In this document: piece by piece, positions 1 to 8,429 of the stretch | Numbering within the stretch: position 1 is the first letter of the stretch | How the letters are laid out: every line of letters begins with the position of its first letter | Source of the DNA: Cyclobacteriaceae bacterium | GTDB lineage: Bacteria > Bacteroidota > Bacteroidia > Cytophagales > Cyclobacteriaceae | Reading direction: 5' to 3' | Length of the DNA stretch: 64,000 bases | NCBI GenBank assembly: GCA_016787605.1 | Contig: JAEUUE010000129.1 | Coordinates: 42,330-106,329 of the forward strand | The notes under the pieces: model-generated | Told to the model about the DNA's origin: nothing | The model's database searches: none | What the model saw: only the letters and a program-made list of their open reading frames with translations | Program-made: the position numbers and the translations under genes

Positions 1-1528
1 CTACTTTTTCCTGCTGAAGGACTACCGTTCCCGGGGGATCTCCCTTTCGCTTGCGAACATATTTGACCGGCGTGACGCTTACCGGGCACAGCGATTCGTT
101 CTTTCGGCGCGAGTGCCAGGCCGCCAGGGAAGCCGCCGAGTCGATAACGTTTTTCGGGAATGTCTTTCCCGCCTGGTGCTTGATCACCACATGCGAACCC
201 GCCACGTCGCGGGCGTGAAGCCAGAGATCCTCCTTGTAGGTGTGACGAAGCGTCAGCTCATCGTTGGCCGCGGCATTCTTGCCGACTAGGATAGTAAAGC
301 CACTCACTTCATAGGATCGGTAAGGAAGTGCCTCCCGCTTCGCTTTTTCTTTGGCCGGTGAGCCGATAGCCTCAACCAACGGCGTTAGCGACTCCCGGTC
401 AGCGCAGGAAGCTACCGCCGCTTCACGCTGCAGGAGTCCGGCCAACTCCGCCTGCTTTTGCTTCAGGGATTGGGAGAGATTGTCTCGTTCAACGGACTGG
501 TTCTTGGCTTTGCGGTAATATACTTCTGCGTTCTTTTGGGGAGTCAACTCCTTGCGAAGTTTGACGACCACAAGCGTCCCGGGCTCCTGGAAATCTTCGA
601 GCGAGGCTTCCGTCATCCCCGTGTTCAGGCGATGGAGGTTGGCCATGATCAGATCCGCCCACCGGGTGTAATGGTTGTCGGCCAACAGCTCGGAGAGACG
701 TCGTTGGGTATTGGCGATGAAGGTCTGGCTTTGCCTGATCCGGCCACGAAGCGAAGACATCAGGGTCTCTTTCTCACGCGCAAAAGAATGGCGGAAGTGG
801 TAGCGCTGAAAGAATGCGTTGGCTGCCTCCAGGGGATCATGGAATGACCGGGCGCCGTTGGAAACAGGGAGCAGGCTGAGCCGGAGGGTGTCTCCGGATT
901 CCACGACATAGTAGGAAGGATTTTCCAGCAGCGCCCTGACCTGGATAACCAGCTGTTCCTTCGCCGAAGCAGGACTCCCGTCAAAGCCCTTTTCATCCAG
1001 GTAGTCCCAAACCGGTTTGCCAAAGGTCACAAACCGTTGTTTCCATGCCTCCGGGTTATCCGGAAGATCGTTCATGTTCCACTGGATCTCCCGATCCAGG
1101 CTGGAGGGGCGGAGCGTGCGATCTGCGGGGAAGTTGTGACGAAACACGCCATGGACCTGATCCCCCTGCGCGAGGAGTACGTTGCCTTGCTTGCCGTGCA
1201 TCTTGAAGATAAGGAGCCATCCGTCACTGAGTTGCAGCCCCAGGGACCGTTCATTGGAGAAGGTGCGGATGCCTTCGACCTTTCTCATGAGGACTTCCGG
1301 GAACAGGTCGACGCTGTTCTTGCGGGCGCGGTGGTAAGTGGCCGGGAAAGACAGGCATTGCAGTTCCGGGCGGAAGCTGGCCTTGATGAAGAACGACCGT
1401 GCGCCATTGTTGAACTCAATCACGAGCTCGTCTTTCTCCTGGCTGAAGGATGAAACCAGGGTGAATCCGTTCAGGGCTGACTCCAGGCGAGCGGCCAGTT
1501 GGCGCAGGAAGTAGTAATTATTGTGCAC
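1..1528 (-). CDS. NFACT family protein (RqcH/Rqc2/FbpA-like), C-terminus cut by window edge
   Basis: The frame read from the GTG at 1528 stays open to the left edge, giving 509 residues starting MHNNYYFLRQLAARLE. The last 107 residues (about 403-509) carry the NFACT-R (DUF814) domain, with LWLHARDVAGSHVVI followed by a basic segment ending VKYVRKRKG. A charged, probably coiled-coil stretch precedes it (about 290-390), and an NFACT-N-like domain fills the first 200 residues. Proteins of this family bind 50S subunits carrying a stalled peptidyl-tRNA, and in RqcH they drive C-terminal alanine tailing. Only about ten residues should be missing. The GTG start is chosen because family members begin with this (M)HNNY segment; it lies 10 nt after the stop of the metallo-hydrolase gene, so the two are probably cotranscribed. 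By eye the Asp-Arg pair needed by RqcH is not conserved, so the tailing role is uncertain. Confidence 0.85.
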   Translation of the reverse strand, partial: MHNNYYFLRQLAARLESALNGFTLVSSFSQEKDELVIEFNNGARSFFIKASFRPELQCLSFPATYHRARKNSVDLFPEVLMRKVEGIRTFSNERSLGLQLSDGWLLIFKMHGKQGNVLLAQGDQVHGVFRHNFPADRTLRPSSLDREIQWNMNDLPDNPEAWKQRFVTFGKPVWDYLDEKGFDGSPASAKEQLVIQVRALLENPSYYVVESGDTLRLSLLPVSNGARSFHDPLEAANAFFQRYHFRHSFAREKETLMSSLRGRIRQSQTFIANTQRRLSELLADNHYTRWADLIMANLHRLNTGMTEASLEDFQEPGTLVVVKLRKELTPQKNAEVYYRKAKNQSVERDNLSQSLKQKQAELAGLLQREAAVASCADRESLTPLVEAIGSPAKEKAKREALPYRSYEVSGFTILVGKNAAANDELTLRHTYKEDLWLHARDVAGSHVVIKHQAGKTFPKNVIDSAASLAAWHSRRKNESLCPVSVTPVKYVRKRKGDPPGTVVLQQEKV

Positions 1529-1538
1529 GGCCTCCGTG

Positions 1539-2300
1539 CTAAAGGGTAAATGACAGCCCGTCGTAAGCCAGCGCCACGCCCGCGGGAAGTTCTTTCTCTA
1601 CCTCTTTATGCAATCCCATTTTGTGGCTGATGTGGGTGAGGTAGGTTTTTTCGGCGCCGATGCGGGCCGCCATCATCAAGGCCTCCTCGAGGTTGAAGTG
1701 GGAGACATGCTTTTCGCGCTGGAGCGCATTGAGGACCAGCACGCGGGTTCCGCGCAGGCGATCCAGGGCCATGTCGCTAACGGCGTTGGCATCCGTGATG
1801 TAGCTGAAATCTTTCACCCGGAAGCCATACACGGGCATATTCAGGTGCATAACGGGAAGCGGCGTGATGGTGGTATCGCCGACGACAAAAGGCTCGTCGG
1901 TGATGGCATGAAGTTTCAACTGAGGGATTCCGGGATAGCGGTGCGGCCCGAAGGCATAGGCATATTCGCTCGTTAGCTGCTGCAGGACGTAGGCGTGGCC
2001 ATACACCGGCATGTCCATCTTCTGCAGGAAGTTGTAGGCGCGAACGTCGTCAAGGCCAGCCGTGTGATCTTTATGGCTGTGTGTAAAGATCACCGCATCA
2101 AGACGACGGATGTCTTCGCGAAGCATCTGCTGGCGGAAATCCGGACCCGTGTCGATGATCAGGCTTTGGGCGCCGACGGCGAGATGTACCGAGGTGCGTA
2201 GACGTTTGTCACGGTAGTCGAGCGACCGACAGACTTCGCACCCGCACCCGATGACGGGTACGCCCTGGGAGGTGCCGGTGCCAAGGAGGGTGATTTTCAA
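1539..2300 (-). CDS. MBL-fold metallo-hydrolase, PhnP-like phosphodiesterase
   Basis: 253 residues. The beta-lactamase-fold metal motif is T-H-S-H-K-D-H at residues 73-79 (His74, His76, Asp78, His79). A downstream PVMHLN segment and a YITDAN segment would supply further ligands. GCGCEVCRS at about 18-26 resembles the extra cysteine zinc site of PhnP-type enzymes, which hydrolyse cyclic phosphodiesters; the true substrate cannot be told from sequence. The start is a TTG codon, preferred because MKITLLGTGTSQG is the canonical family start and no nearby ATG exists. TTG overlaps the TGA of the upstream gene (TTGA), which suggests translational coupling. The gene sits between a small conserved protein and an NFACT protein in a three-gene minus-strand operon. 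Confidence 0.85.
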   Translation of the reverse strand: MKITLLGTGTSQGVPVIGCGCEVCRSLDYRDKRLRTSVHLAVGAQSLIIDTGPDFRQQMLREDIRRLDAVIFTHSHKDHTAGLDDVRAYNFLQKMDMPVYGHAYVLQQLTSEYAYAFGPHRYPGIPQLKLHAITDEPFVVGDTTITPLPVMHLNMPVYGFRVKDFSYITDANAVSDMALDRLRGTRVLVLNALQREKHVSHFNLEEALMMAARIGAEKTYLTHISHKMGLHKEVEKELPAGVALAYDGLSFTL

Positions 2301-2575
2301 GAATTTGAACTCACTTCTTCCTGCTGGAGTTCTTCGTAAAGTTTCTTGCTCTTCTCACTGAACTTCGTGGTGTCGAGGGTTACGTTTTTCAGGATTTCCA
2401 GCAGGACGTTGATTTTCCCCTCGGTGGTGAAGAACTTGTTGACGATCATGATTTTTTGGTCGCGGAGCAGGCAGTAGCCGGACTTGAAGTTTCCCTTCTC
2501 GTAGCGAAGGAAATAGTCGGACTCGGCCAGCATCTCTTCCAGTTTGACCAGGTACTGATGGGTATACTTAATCAT
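2297..2575 (-). CDS. small conserved hypothetical protein (92 aa)
   Basis: I do not recognise a named family. The 92-residue product is soluble, with no signal peptide or membrane segment. It has a helical N-terminus (IKYTHQYLVKLEEMLAES), a central beta-rich part around QKIMIVNKFFTTEGKIN, and a charged helical end (EKSKKLYEELQQEE). It is probably the first gene of an operon with the metallo-hydrolase, whose TTG start overlaps its stop. Frame, spacing and codon use are as expected for a real gene. It diverges from miaA across a 78-bp gap that contains a perfect 14-bp palindrome. Confidence 0.75.
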   Translation of the reverse strand: MIKYTHQYLVKLEEMLAESDYFLRYEKGNFKSGYCLLRDQKIMIVNKFFTTEGKINVLLEILKNVTLDTTKFSEKSKKLYEELQQEEVSSNS

Positions 2576-2587
2576 TCGTAGTGGCGA

Positions 2588-2601
2588 ATTGCAGCTGCAA
2601 T
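2588..2601. repeat. 14-bp perfect palindrome between divergent genes
   Basis: ATTGCAGCTGCAAT is its own reverse complement. It lies 13 bp upstream of the small conserved gene on the minus strand and 52 bp upstream of miaA on the plus strand. The position suits an operator, but no known regulator is implied. Confidence 0.4.
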
Positions 2602-2653
2602 CTATAAAAAAGTACCGTGGCTCTCATGAAGGGATTGTAAATTCGTGGCACGC

Positions 2654-3565
2654 ATGCAACCTCGCACTCTCCTGGTCCTCGTGGGCCCCACCGCCGTCGG
2701 AAAGACCGCCGTGGCGATCCGGCTCGCGAGCCATTTCCATACCGAGGTGGTTTCGGCGGACTCCAGGCAGGTTTTCCGCGAAATGGAGATCGGCACCGCC
2801 AAACCTTCACCCGCAGACCGGGCCAAAGTGCGGCATCATTTTATCGATACCCTGTCGATCACCGAAGCCTTCGATGCCGGCCAATACGGCGAAGAGGCCC
2901 TGAAGGTCATCAACAGCCTGTTTGAGGCCCATCGCCATGCGGTGCTCTGTGGTGGTTCAGGACTCTATATTAAGGCGTTGCTGGAAGGCTTCGATGACAT
3001 GCCGGATATTCCCCCGGCGGTAAGACAGGCGGTGAGCGCCGACTACCGCGACCAGGGCCTGGAAGGACTGCAGAAGGAACTGGAGGCAAAAGACCCGGAC
3101 TATTACGAGGTGGTTGACCGGCGAAATCCACAGCGCCTGATGAGGGCGCTCGAAGTAATCCGCCACACGGGCAAACCCTTTTCAGCCTATCGTCAAAAAA
3201 CTCAGAGGAGCCTTCCCTTCAACGTGATTAAGCTGGGCCTTGACCTGGACCGGGAGGAACTCTACCATCGGATTGATCAGCGCATGGATGCCATGATCGC
3301 GGCCGGGCTGTTTGAAGAAGCCAGCCGGCTGTTCCCGCTCCGGCATTTGCCCGCCCTGCAGACGGTGGGGTATCAGGAGATCTTTGGGTTCCTGGAAGGC
3401 AAGTATGATCGCGAAGAAGCCGTTCGCCTCTTGAAACGGAATTCCCGTCGGTACGCCAAACGGCAGCTGACCTGGTTTCGCCGCGATCCTGAAATTCGCT
3501 GGTTTCATCCGGATGAATTCGAAGCCATGGTGGAGTTTTGTGAAGAAAAAACCGACGACTCATGA
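2654..3565 (+). CDS. miaA: tRNA dimethylallyltransferase MiaA
   Basis: 303 residues, the usual length. MiaA transfers a dimethylallyl group to N6 of A37 in tRNAs that read UNN codons. The P-loop GPTAVGKT is at residues 11-18, followed by the family signature SADSRQVFREMEIGTAKP and, later, the tRNA-binding RNPQRLMRALEV segment. ATG at 2654 is preferred over an in-frame GTG three codons upstream, because family members start shortly before the P-loop. A TAAATTCG box at 2638-2645 is a possible promoter, 8 nt from this ATG. The stop overlaps the start of the next gene (ATGA), so the two are probably cotranscribed. Confidence 0.95.
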   Translation: MQPRTLLVLVGPTAVGKTAVAIRLASHFHTEVVSADSRQVFREMEIGTAKPSPADRAKVRHHFIDTLSITEAFDAGQYGEEALKVINSLFEAHRHAVLCGGSGLYIKALLEGFDDMPDIPPAVRQAVSADYRDQGLEGLQKELEAKDPDYYEVVDRRNPQRLMRALEVIRHTGKPFSAYRQKTQRSLPFNVIKLGLDLDREELYHRIDQRMDAMIAAGLFEEASRLFPLRHLPALQTVGYQEIFGFLEGKYDREEAVRLLKRNSRRYAKRQLTWFRRDPEIRWFHPDEFEAMVEFCEEKTDDS

Positions 3566-4956
3566 TGAAGCGACGGACATTTCTTCAACAGGCCGCGGCC
3601 TTGGTGGCGGCGGGCGGACTGACCCGGGTCGGTTGGGCACAAGACACTGGTCTGCGGGTTGTCCTTCGCGGCGCGAAAGCACCGGTGGACGGCGCCTGGA
3701 AAACACCCGATATCGGCATCGACCGTTCCGGAAAACTGGTGGTGGCCGAGGCAGGAGCGTTGCAGGCCGGGGAGATTATCCCGCTTGATGGAAAAGTGGT
3801 GTGCCCGGGGTTCATCGATATTCTCAGCGACAACACCGCGGATCCCCTTCGGACCTATTCGATCGTGGAGCGGTACAAGGTGAGCGACGGAGTGACCACG
3901 GCGCTCCAGATGCACGGCGGTTCAGCCGATGCGGCGGGATATTACCGGGCCTTCGGCCAGCGCCCGCACCGCATCAACTATGGCGTTTCCACCGCCGTCA
4001 TGCGCGTAAGGTATGCAGCCAACCGCCTGTCGGATCGGTTGCGCCTGGTGGAGCGTTGCCTGGAGGAGGGCGCGCTGGGCGTTTCACACAGCATTGAATA
4101 CCAACCTACACCGTATGAGGAAGTGCTTGGCTATGCCCGCCTCGCGAAGAAGTATGACCGGCCGGTGTTTCTTCACCTCCGTTATTCTTCCGAAGCCCAG
4201 GAACTTGACGGCGTGGAGGAGTCCATCCGCCTCGCCCGCGACAGCGGCGCCCGGGTTCACATTTCACACCTGCATTCCACCGGGGGCACCTTTCATATGG
4301 AAGAAGCCCTTGCCAAACTTCGTCGCGCACGGACAGAAGGACTGGAGATGACCTGCTGTGTGTATCCGTATTCGTATTGGGCGACCTACCTTCATTCCAC
4401 CCGCTTCGATGAGGGATGGCAACGGCGTTACGGATTGACCTACAATGACCTGCAGCTCGTGGGGACCGGAGAACGGCTGACGAAAGCAACGTTCGAAAAA
4501 TACCGGGCACAAAAGCGACTGGTGGCTGTCCCCGAAGGGACCATGCCCCTGGAGCAAACCGTGGACCTTGCGTTGCGCGAGTCATTCTGCTATATCGGGT
4601 CGGACGGCGGGATCGAGTATGCTTCCCAGGCAAATTCCCATCCGCGCGGTGCCGGCTGCTTCTCCACAGCAGTGAGGCACGGGCAGAAAATCGGGCTGCC
4701 TTTGGAGAATATACTTGGCAAGATGACTGAAGGACCGCGCCATCTCCTTCGCCCGGTACTGGAGGACCGGGGAATCCTCCGGTCAGGCGCCTGGGCGGAC
4801 CTCACGGTTTTTGATCCGTTGACCATCAATGGAGCGGCTACGGTTTCTAACCCCAACCAATACTCCAGGGGAATTGACCGTGTGTTTGTCAATGGCCAAT
4901 TGGCCTATCAAGCCGGATCATTGAATGCCCAGGCAGGTCAACCGATACGCCGTTAG
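3562..4956 (+). CDS. exported amidohydrolase, D-aminoacylase-like, lacking HxH
   Basis: 464 residues. The N-terminus (KRRTFLQQAAALVAAGG...WAQ) is a twin-arginine-type signal with cleavage near residue 27. The body matches the N-acyl-D-amino-acid deacylase branch of the amidohydrolases: VVCPGFIDI at the barrel start, GVSHSIEYQPTPYEE (bridging acid), VFLHLRYSS, ISHLHSTGG, and YIGSDGGIEY near the end. Family members normally have D-x-H-x-H directly after PGFID; here the sequence is DILSDNT, so the first metal pair is absent while the second histidine set remains. The enzyme may use a single metal or be altered in activity. The substrate is unknown. The ATG overlaps the miaA stop; a second ATG follows immediately and could equally be used. 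Confidence 0.82.
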   Translation: MMKRRTFLQQAAALVAAGGLTRVGWAQDTGLRVVLRGAKAPVDGAWKTPDIGIDRSGKLVVAEAGALQAGEIIPLDGKVVCPGFIDILSDNTADPLRTYSIVERYKVSDGVTTALQMHGGSADAAGYYRAFGQRPHRINYGVSTAVMRVRYAANRLSDRLRLVERCLEEGALGVSHSIEYQPTPYEEVLGYARLAKKYDRPVFLHLRYSSEAQELDGVEESIRLARDSGARVHISHLHSTGGTFHMEEALAKLRRARTEGLEMTCCVYPYSYWATYLHSTRFDEGWQRRYGLTYNDLQLVGTGERLTKATFEKYRAQKRLVAVPEGTMPLEQTVDLALRESFCYIGSDGGIEYASQANSHPRGAGCFSTAVRHGQKIGLPLENILGKMTEGPRHLLRPVLEDRGILRSGAWADLTVFDPLTINGAATVSNPNQYSRGIDRVFVNGQLAYQAGSLNAQAGQPIRR

Positions 4957-4980
4957 GTCATCTATTGTTACCTTCACCGC

Positions 4981-6342
4981 ATGTCTGCACCCGCTGAACC
5001 GACGAAGACCGATCACACCCTGGGACCTGGAGAATCGGGAGAGGGTGCCTCCAGGAAGGTATTGATTGTGACGTACTATTGGCCTCCGTCGGGGGGGAGC
5101 GGGGTTCAGCGATGGCTGAAATTTGTCAAGTACCTCCCGTCCTTCGGCTGGCAGCCGTATGTCTTCACGCCCGAGAACCCGTCGTTTGAGATTCGTGACG
5201 ACAGTTTGCTCCGTGATGTTCCCGCGGAAGCGGAAGTACTCCGGTTTCCGATCTGGGAACCCTACCAGTTGTTTCGGAAGGCGGCTGCCCTCACCGGCAA
5301 GTCCACTCGTCAAACCGACCTCATCACAACGGGCAAAAAAACATGGCTCCAGGGACTAGCCTCCTGGGTGCGCGGCAACCTGTTCATCCCGGATGCCCGG
5401 GTGTTCTGGGTGAAGCCGTCGGTTTCGTTCTTGTCTGATTTCTTAAAATCGAACGACATACGGACCCTCGTTACCACCGGACCGCCGCATAGCATGCACC
5501 TGATCGGATTAAAGTTGAAGAAACTTGATCCCGGGCTTCGATGGATCGTCGACTTGCGCGATCCGTGGAGCGAATGGGATTTGCTGGACACGTTGTCACT
5601 CACGGCATGGGCCCGTCGCCGGCACCAAAAACTGGAACGGGAGGTGCTGCAGAAGGCGGATGCCGTGATTACGATTGCACCTTATCATGTGAACCGTTTC
5701 GAGAAATTGGGTGGCCGGAAGGTGAACCTGATTACCAATGGATTTGACGAAGACGATTTTCGCGGCATCGAGCGGAAGCGAACGGCGAAATTCACCCTCC
5801 GGCACATCGGGATGGTGGATGAGTTGCGCGACCCCCGGCCCTTTATGGAGGCCTTGCGCTCGTTGCTGGACGAGAACCCGGCGTGGAAATCGCAGGTGGA
5901 GGTTGAGTTTGTAGGCTCGGTCAACGCGTCATTCAAGAACTGGGTGGCGTCCGACCCGGAATTATCTTCTGTCACCCGGTTCAGGGAGCCAGTACCGCAT
6001 GCCGAACTCCTGAAACTCTATGGCGAGACCGACGTGCAGTTGTTGATCCTGGCGCATACGGCATTGGCGCCCGGGAATCTGCCGGGAAAATTTTTCGAGT
6101 ACCTGGCCAGCGGAAACTTCATCCTGGGAGTGGGTCCGGTAGATGGAGATGCCGCGCACATCTTGAAGTCCACGCACGCAGGTGAAATGATGGCCCCGTC
6201 AAATCACGAGGGAATTATACGGCTTCTCGCGGAGCGCATAAGCCAATGGTCGGCAGGAACAGGAATCCGAAAAAGCGAGGTAAATACCTTCAGCCGGCGC
6301 CAGATTACCCGGAAACTGAGTGAATTGATGGAGGCCCGTTGA
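4981..6342 (+). CDS. glycosyltransferase, GT4-like
   Basis: 453 residues with a GT-B arrangement. The N-terminal Rossmann half starts with VLIVTYYWPPSGGSGVQRW (about 30-48), typical of GT4-like enzymes that bind an acceptor around a Gly-rich loop. The central segment has VTTGPPHSMHLIG and WIVDLRDPWSEWD. The C-terminal half contains APGNLPGKFFEYLASGNFILG, the usual nucleotide-sugar region with FEYLASG in place of the commoner E-A-x-A-x-G. No signal peptide is present, so it should act in the cytoplasm or at the inner membrane face. The donor and product are not predictable. A TACCTTCA box at 4969-4976 lies 4 nt before the ATG, so the gene may have its own promoter. Confidence 0.82.
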   Translation: MSAPAEPTKTDHTLGPGESGEGASRKVLIVTYYWPPSGGSGVQRWLKFVKYLPSFGWQPYVFTPENPSFEIRDDSLLRDVPAEAEVLRFPIWEPYQLFRKAAALTGKSTRQTDLITTGKKTWLQGLASWVRGNLFIPDARVFWVKPSVSFLSDFLKSNDIRTLVTTGPPHSMHLIGLKLKKLDPGLRWIVDLRDPWSEWDLLDTLSLTAWARRRHQKLEREVLQKADAVITIAPYHVNRFEKLGGRKVNLITNGFDEDDFRGIERKRTAKFTLRHIGMVDELRDPRPFMEALRSLLDENPAWKSQVEVEFVGSVNASFKNWVASDPELSSVTRFREPVPHAELLKLYGETDVQLLILAHTALAPGNLPGKFFEYLASGNFILGVGPVDGDAAHILKSTHAGEMMAPSNHEGIIRLLAERISQWSAGTGIRKSEVNTFSRRQITRKLSELMEAR

Positions 6343-6374
6343 CCGAACGCGTGCAAATACCTTGGTAAAGTTGG

Positions 6375-6382
6375 TATCTTCG
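6375..6382 (+). promoter_or_regulatory. -7-like box TATCTTCG, 3 nt before start
   Basis: TATCTTCG differs from the Bacteroidota TAnnTTTG consensus at one base. It ends 3 nt before the ATG at 6386, which would give a leaderless or nearly leaderless transcript. The closeness of box and ATG also favours 6386 over the TTG upstream. Confidence 0.45.
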
Positions 6383-6385
6383 GCC

Positions 6386-7150
6386 ATGGCCGTGAAAAGC
6401 GTTATCTATCTCGGGCTCACGTTGGCTGCCATGATACCCGGAGTTTCGGGGTTAGCCCAGGTTTCGTCGGGGGGTGAAGGGGCTGCGGACCGGGCCATCG
6501 AGAAGCATCATTACACACTCTTGCGGATTCCCAAGCGGGAGACCTGGATCGCACTGGTCGACTCTGTTTACGCAGACACCTTGATCCTCGAAGACAAGTC
6601 CACCTTGCGATTTTCGAGTGCATCCATATTAATCGCAGAGCACGCCTTTGTGGGCGAAAAGTGCCTGATCACTTCGGCAGGAGCCGATGGCCGAGGGCCC
6701 GGCGGGTCCGGTGAGGCGGGGCAGAATCTTTCTTTAGTCATCGTCTTTCATGAAGTGGGAAGCCTGACGATTGATACGCGCGGCGGGTCAGGACAGAAAG
6801 GAAGCCCTGGGGCATCCGGTGCCAATGGGGTATCTTACCAGGAAAGAGGAAAGCCAGGAAGCGATGGCGGTCATGGAGGCAAGGGCGGTTCACTACGGCT
6901 CTTCTATTCCACGGTCGGATTCCAACCTTCATTCAACGGACAAGGAAATGGAAGTATATCGTTGTTGTACACGGGCGGCCGATCCGGAGTGGGCGGCGAA
7001 GGGGGTGTGGGGGGCAAGCCTATCAAGACGGATGGCACCGGCAGACAATTGGTTTGTGGCACCTGTCCGGCGGCGCCCAGCGGACCCCGCGGGAATCCCG
7101 GAACACCCGGTCAGGATGGAGCATTGACACTCGAGCGAATTCCCGACTAG
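6386..7150 (+). CDS. secreted collagen-like Gly-rich protein
   Basis: 254 residues. A signal peptide (MAVKSVIYLGLTLAAMIPGVSG) is followed by about 110 residues with no recognised family. These include short beta-like segments such as ETWIALVDSVYADTLIL and LRFSSASILIAEHAF. The C-terminal half is full of collagen-like G-x-y stretches, for instance GQKGSPGASGANG, GKPGSDGGHGGKGG and GPRGNPGTPGQDG. Such low-complexity Gly repeats occur in bacterial surface proteins, but no attachment signal is visible. A longer reading from the TTG at 6362 is possible but would spoil the signal peptide. Function unknown. Confidence 0.7.
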   Translation: MAVKSVIYLGLTLAAMIPGVSGLAQVSSGGEGAADRAIEKHHYTLLRIPKRETWIALVDSVYADTLILEDKSTLRFSSASILIAEHAFVGEKCLITSAGADGRGPGGSGEAGQNLSLVIVFHEVGSLTIDTRGGSGQKGSPGASGANGVSYQERGKPGSDGGHGGKGGSLRLFYSTVGFQPSFNGQGNGSISLLYTGGRSGVGGEGGVGGKPIKTDGTGRQLVCGTCPAAPSGPRGNPGTPGQDGALTLERIPD

Positions 7151-7542
7151 GCATTATGGGTACGAAAGTTTTCAGATCCTCCTTCAAGAACGAAGTTGTC
7201 GACCACCGCTGGTTCGAATCCTGGATCACCAGACTGGAAGTCATCAACGGCAGAAAGTATGGCCGCCTTTCTCTAAATACCTCGTTGGGGAAGACCCACG
7301 TCTGGTGCTTGAATAACCAACCTGATGCCCGCGAAGCCCTGTTATTCCACCCATGGCATCAAGGCCCCGGTCGAGGTCCCAGAACAGGGCGGTAGTCCGC
7401 GCGCCAGGGAAGATGATCGGCGCGCTTCACTACGTAGGCGAAGCCATCCGGCAGAGAATTTCCTAGTTCGGCAGAGTGTCGAAATTTTCGACGGGTTTTA
7501 TTTTCATGACCCTGATCGTCGACATCCTGGTGATTTCCAAAG
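7151..7542. other. intergenic stretch without a convincing gene
   Basis: About 390 bp between the collagen-like gene and the promoter of the DUF4382 gene. A plus-strand frame from ATG 7156 to 7395 could encode a 79-residue basic protein (MGTKVFRSSFKNEVVDHRW...), but it has no recognisable domain. Its C-terminus becomes Gly/Pro/Arg-rich, as random GC-rich reading does. A minus-strand frame at 7359-7553 is equally unconvincing. The stretch could be a decayed gene or an interspersed repeat. Confidence 0.35.
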
Positions 7543-7550
7543 TAACTTTG
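7543..7550 (+). promoter_or_regulatory. -7 box TAACTTTG of the DUF4382 gene
   Basis: TAACTTTG matches TAnnTTTG exactly. It lies 57 nt upstream of the ATG at 7608. No clear -33 TTG is visible at the usual distance. Confidence 0.45.
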
Positions 7551-7607
7551 CATCCGATTAAACCCCCTGAGGTAAGAAGTAGTCCAAATCCTGTAAAAAC
7601 ACCGTTT

Positions 7608-8369
7608 ATGAATAGAGTTTTAGGTTTCTTGCTGTTGTCTTTCGTGTGGCTGGCGTGCAGCACCGATGAATCCCGGAGCCGCCTGGAAGTCAGGCTGACC
7701 GACTCGCCCGGCGATTATGAGGAAGTAAATATTGATGTCCAGGGTGTTCAGATCCACCGGTCGGAAGGCAATCAGAATTCAGGCTGGGTGTCGCTGGATG
7801 TGAAGGAGGGCGTCTACAATATTCTCACGCTCACCAACGGGCTGGACACTCTCCTGGGAACAGCCGATCTCCCTTCAGGCCGGATTTCGCAGATTCGACT
7901 GATCCTGGGAACCAACAACTCGGTAAAGGTTGACGGGAACGTTTATGTCCTGGAAACCCCCAGCGCCCAGCAGTCGGGCCTGAAACTCAACGTCCAGACC
8001 CAGATGTCGCCGGGAATCACCTACGTCATTACGCTTGACTTTGACGCCGCCCGGTCTGTTTCCCTGAACGGCAACGGGGGCTATAAACTGAAACCGGTCA
8101 TCCGGGCCATTACCGAGGCCACCAGCGGCGCCATCAAAGGCAAGGTCACCCCGGTGGATTCCTATCCTGCCGTGTTTGCCCTGGCCGGAACAGATACCGT
8201 GGCCACGGCATACAGCGACTCGCTGGGATTCTTCCTTCTCCGCGCGATTCCCCCGGGAACCTACAAGGTTACGTTCGATCCCAAACCAGGCTATACGCCG
8301 AAGCAGGTGGATAATGTAACGGTTACGCTGGGTGTGACGAACGACCTGGGAGAGATCACGATCAACTAG
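7608..8369 (+). CDS. DUF4382 lipoprotein with carboxypeptidase-regulatory-like domain
   Basis: 253 residues. A lipoprotein signal ends in the lipobox WLAC (Cys17). The DUF4382 domain covers about residues 24-185, with the characteristic LEVRLTDSPGDYEEVNIDV opening and an IRLILG...KVDGN core. The C-terminal 65 residues (GAIKGKVTPVDS ... LLRAIPPGTYKVTF) form a carboxypeptidase-regulatory-like beta-sandwich, common in Bacteroidota surface proteins. The protein should be anchored in the periplasm or outer membrane; its biochemical role is unknown. The ATG at 7608 is chosen because it begins the signal peptide; the frame is open upstream but that part makes no sense as a leader. A strong bidirectional terminator follows. 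Confidence 0.88.
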   Translation: MNRVLGFLLLSFVWLACSTDESRSRLEVRLTDSPGDYEEVNIDVQGVQIHRSEGNQNSGWVSLDVKEGVYNILTLTNGLDTLLGTADLPSGRISQIRLILGTNNSVKVDGNVYVLETPSAQQSGLKLNVQTQMSPGITYVITLDFDAARSVSLNGNGGYKLKPVIRAITEATSGAIKGKVTPVDSYPAVFALAGTDTVATAYSDSLGFFLLRAIPPGTYKVTFDPKPGYTPKQVDNVTVTLGVTNDLGEITIN

Positions 8370-8391
8370 TGGCTAGTCGCAGATAGAAAAT

Positions 8392-8421
8392 GAAAACGCC
8401 TCGGGAACCCGGGGCGTTTTC
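8392..8421. terminator. bidirectional rho-independent terminator
   Basis: A 14-bp near-perfect inverted repeat (GAAAACGCC...GGCGTTTTC outer arms, GGG/CCC inner) with a tiny AA loop. A-rich sequence on the left and T-rich sequence on the right flank it, so it works on both strands. It sits between the convergent DUF4382 and protease genes. Confidence 0.85.
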
Positions 8422-8429
8422 ATTTTAAT

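Noticed and set aside
6771-7127. 118-codon alternative frame in the collagen-like gene
   Set aside because: The frame with the signal peptide and G-x-y repeats explains the region; the other is a shadow of the Gly-rich DNA.
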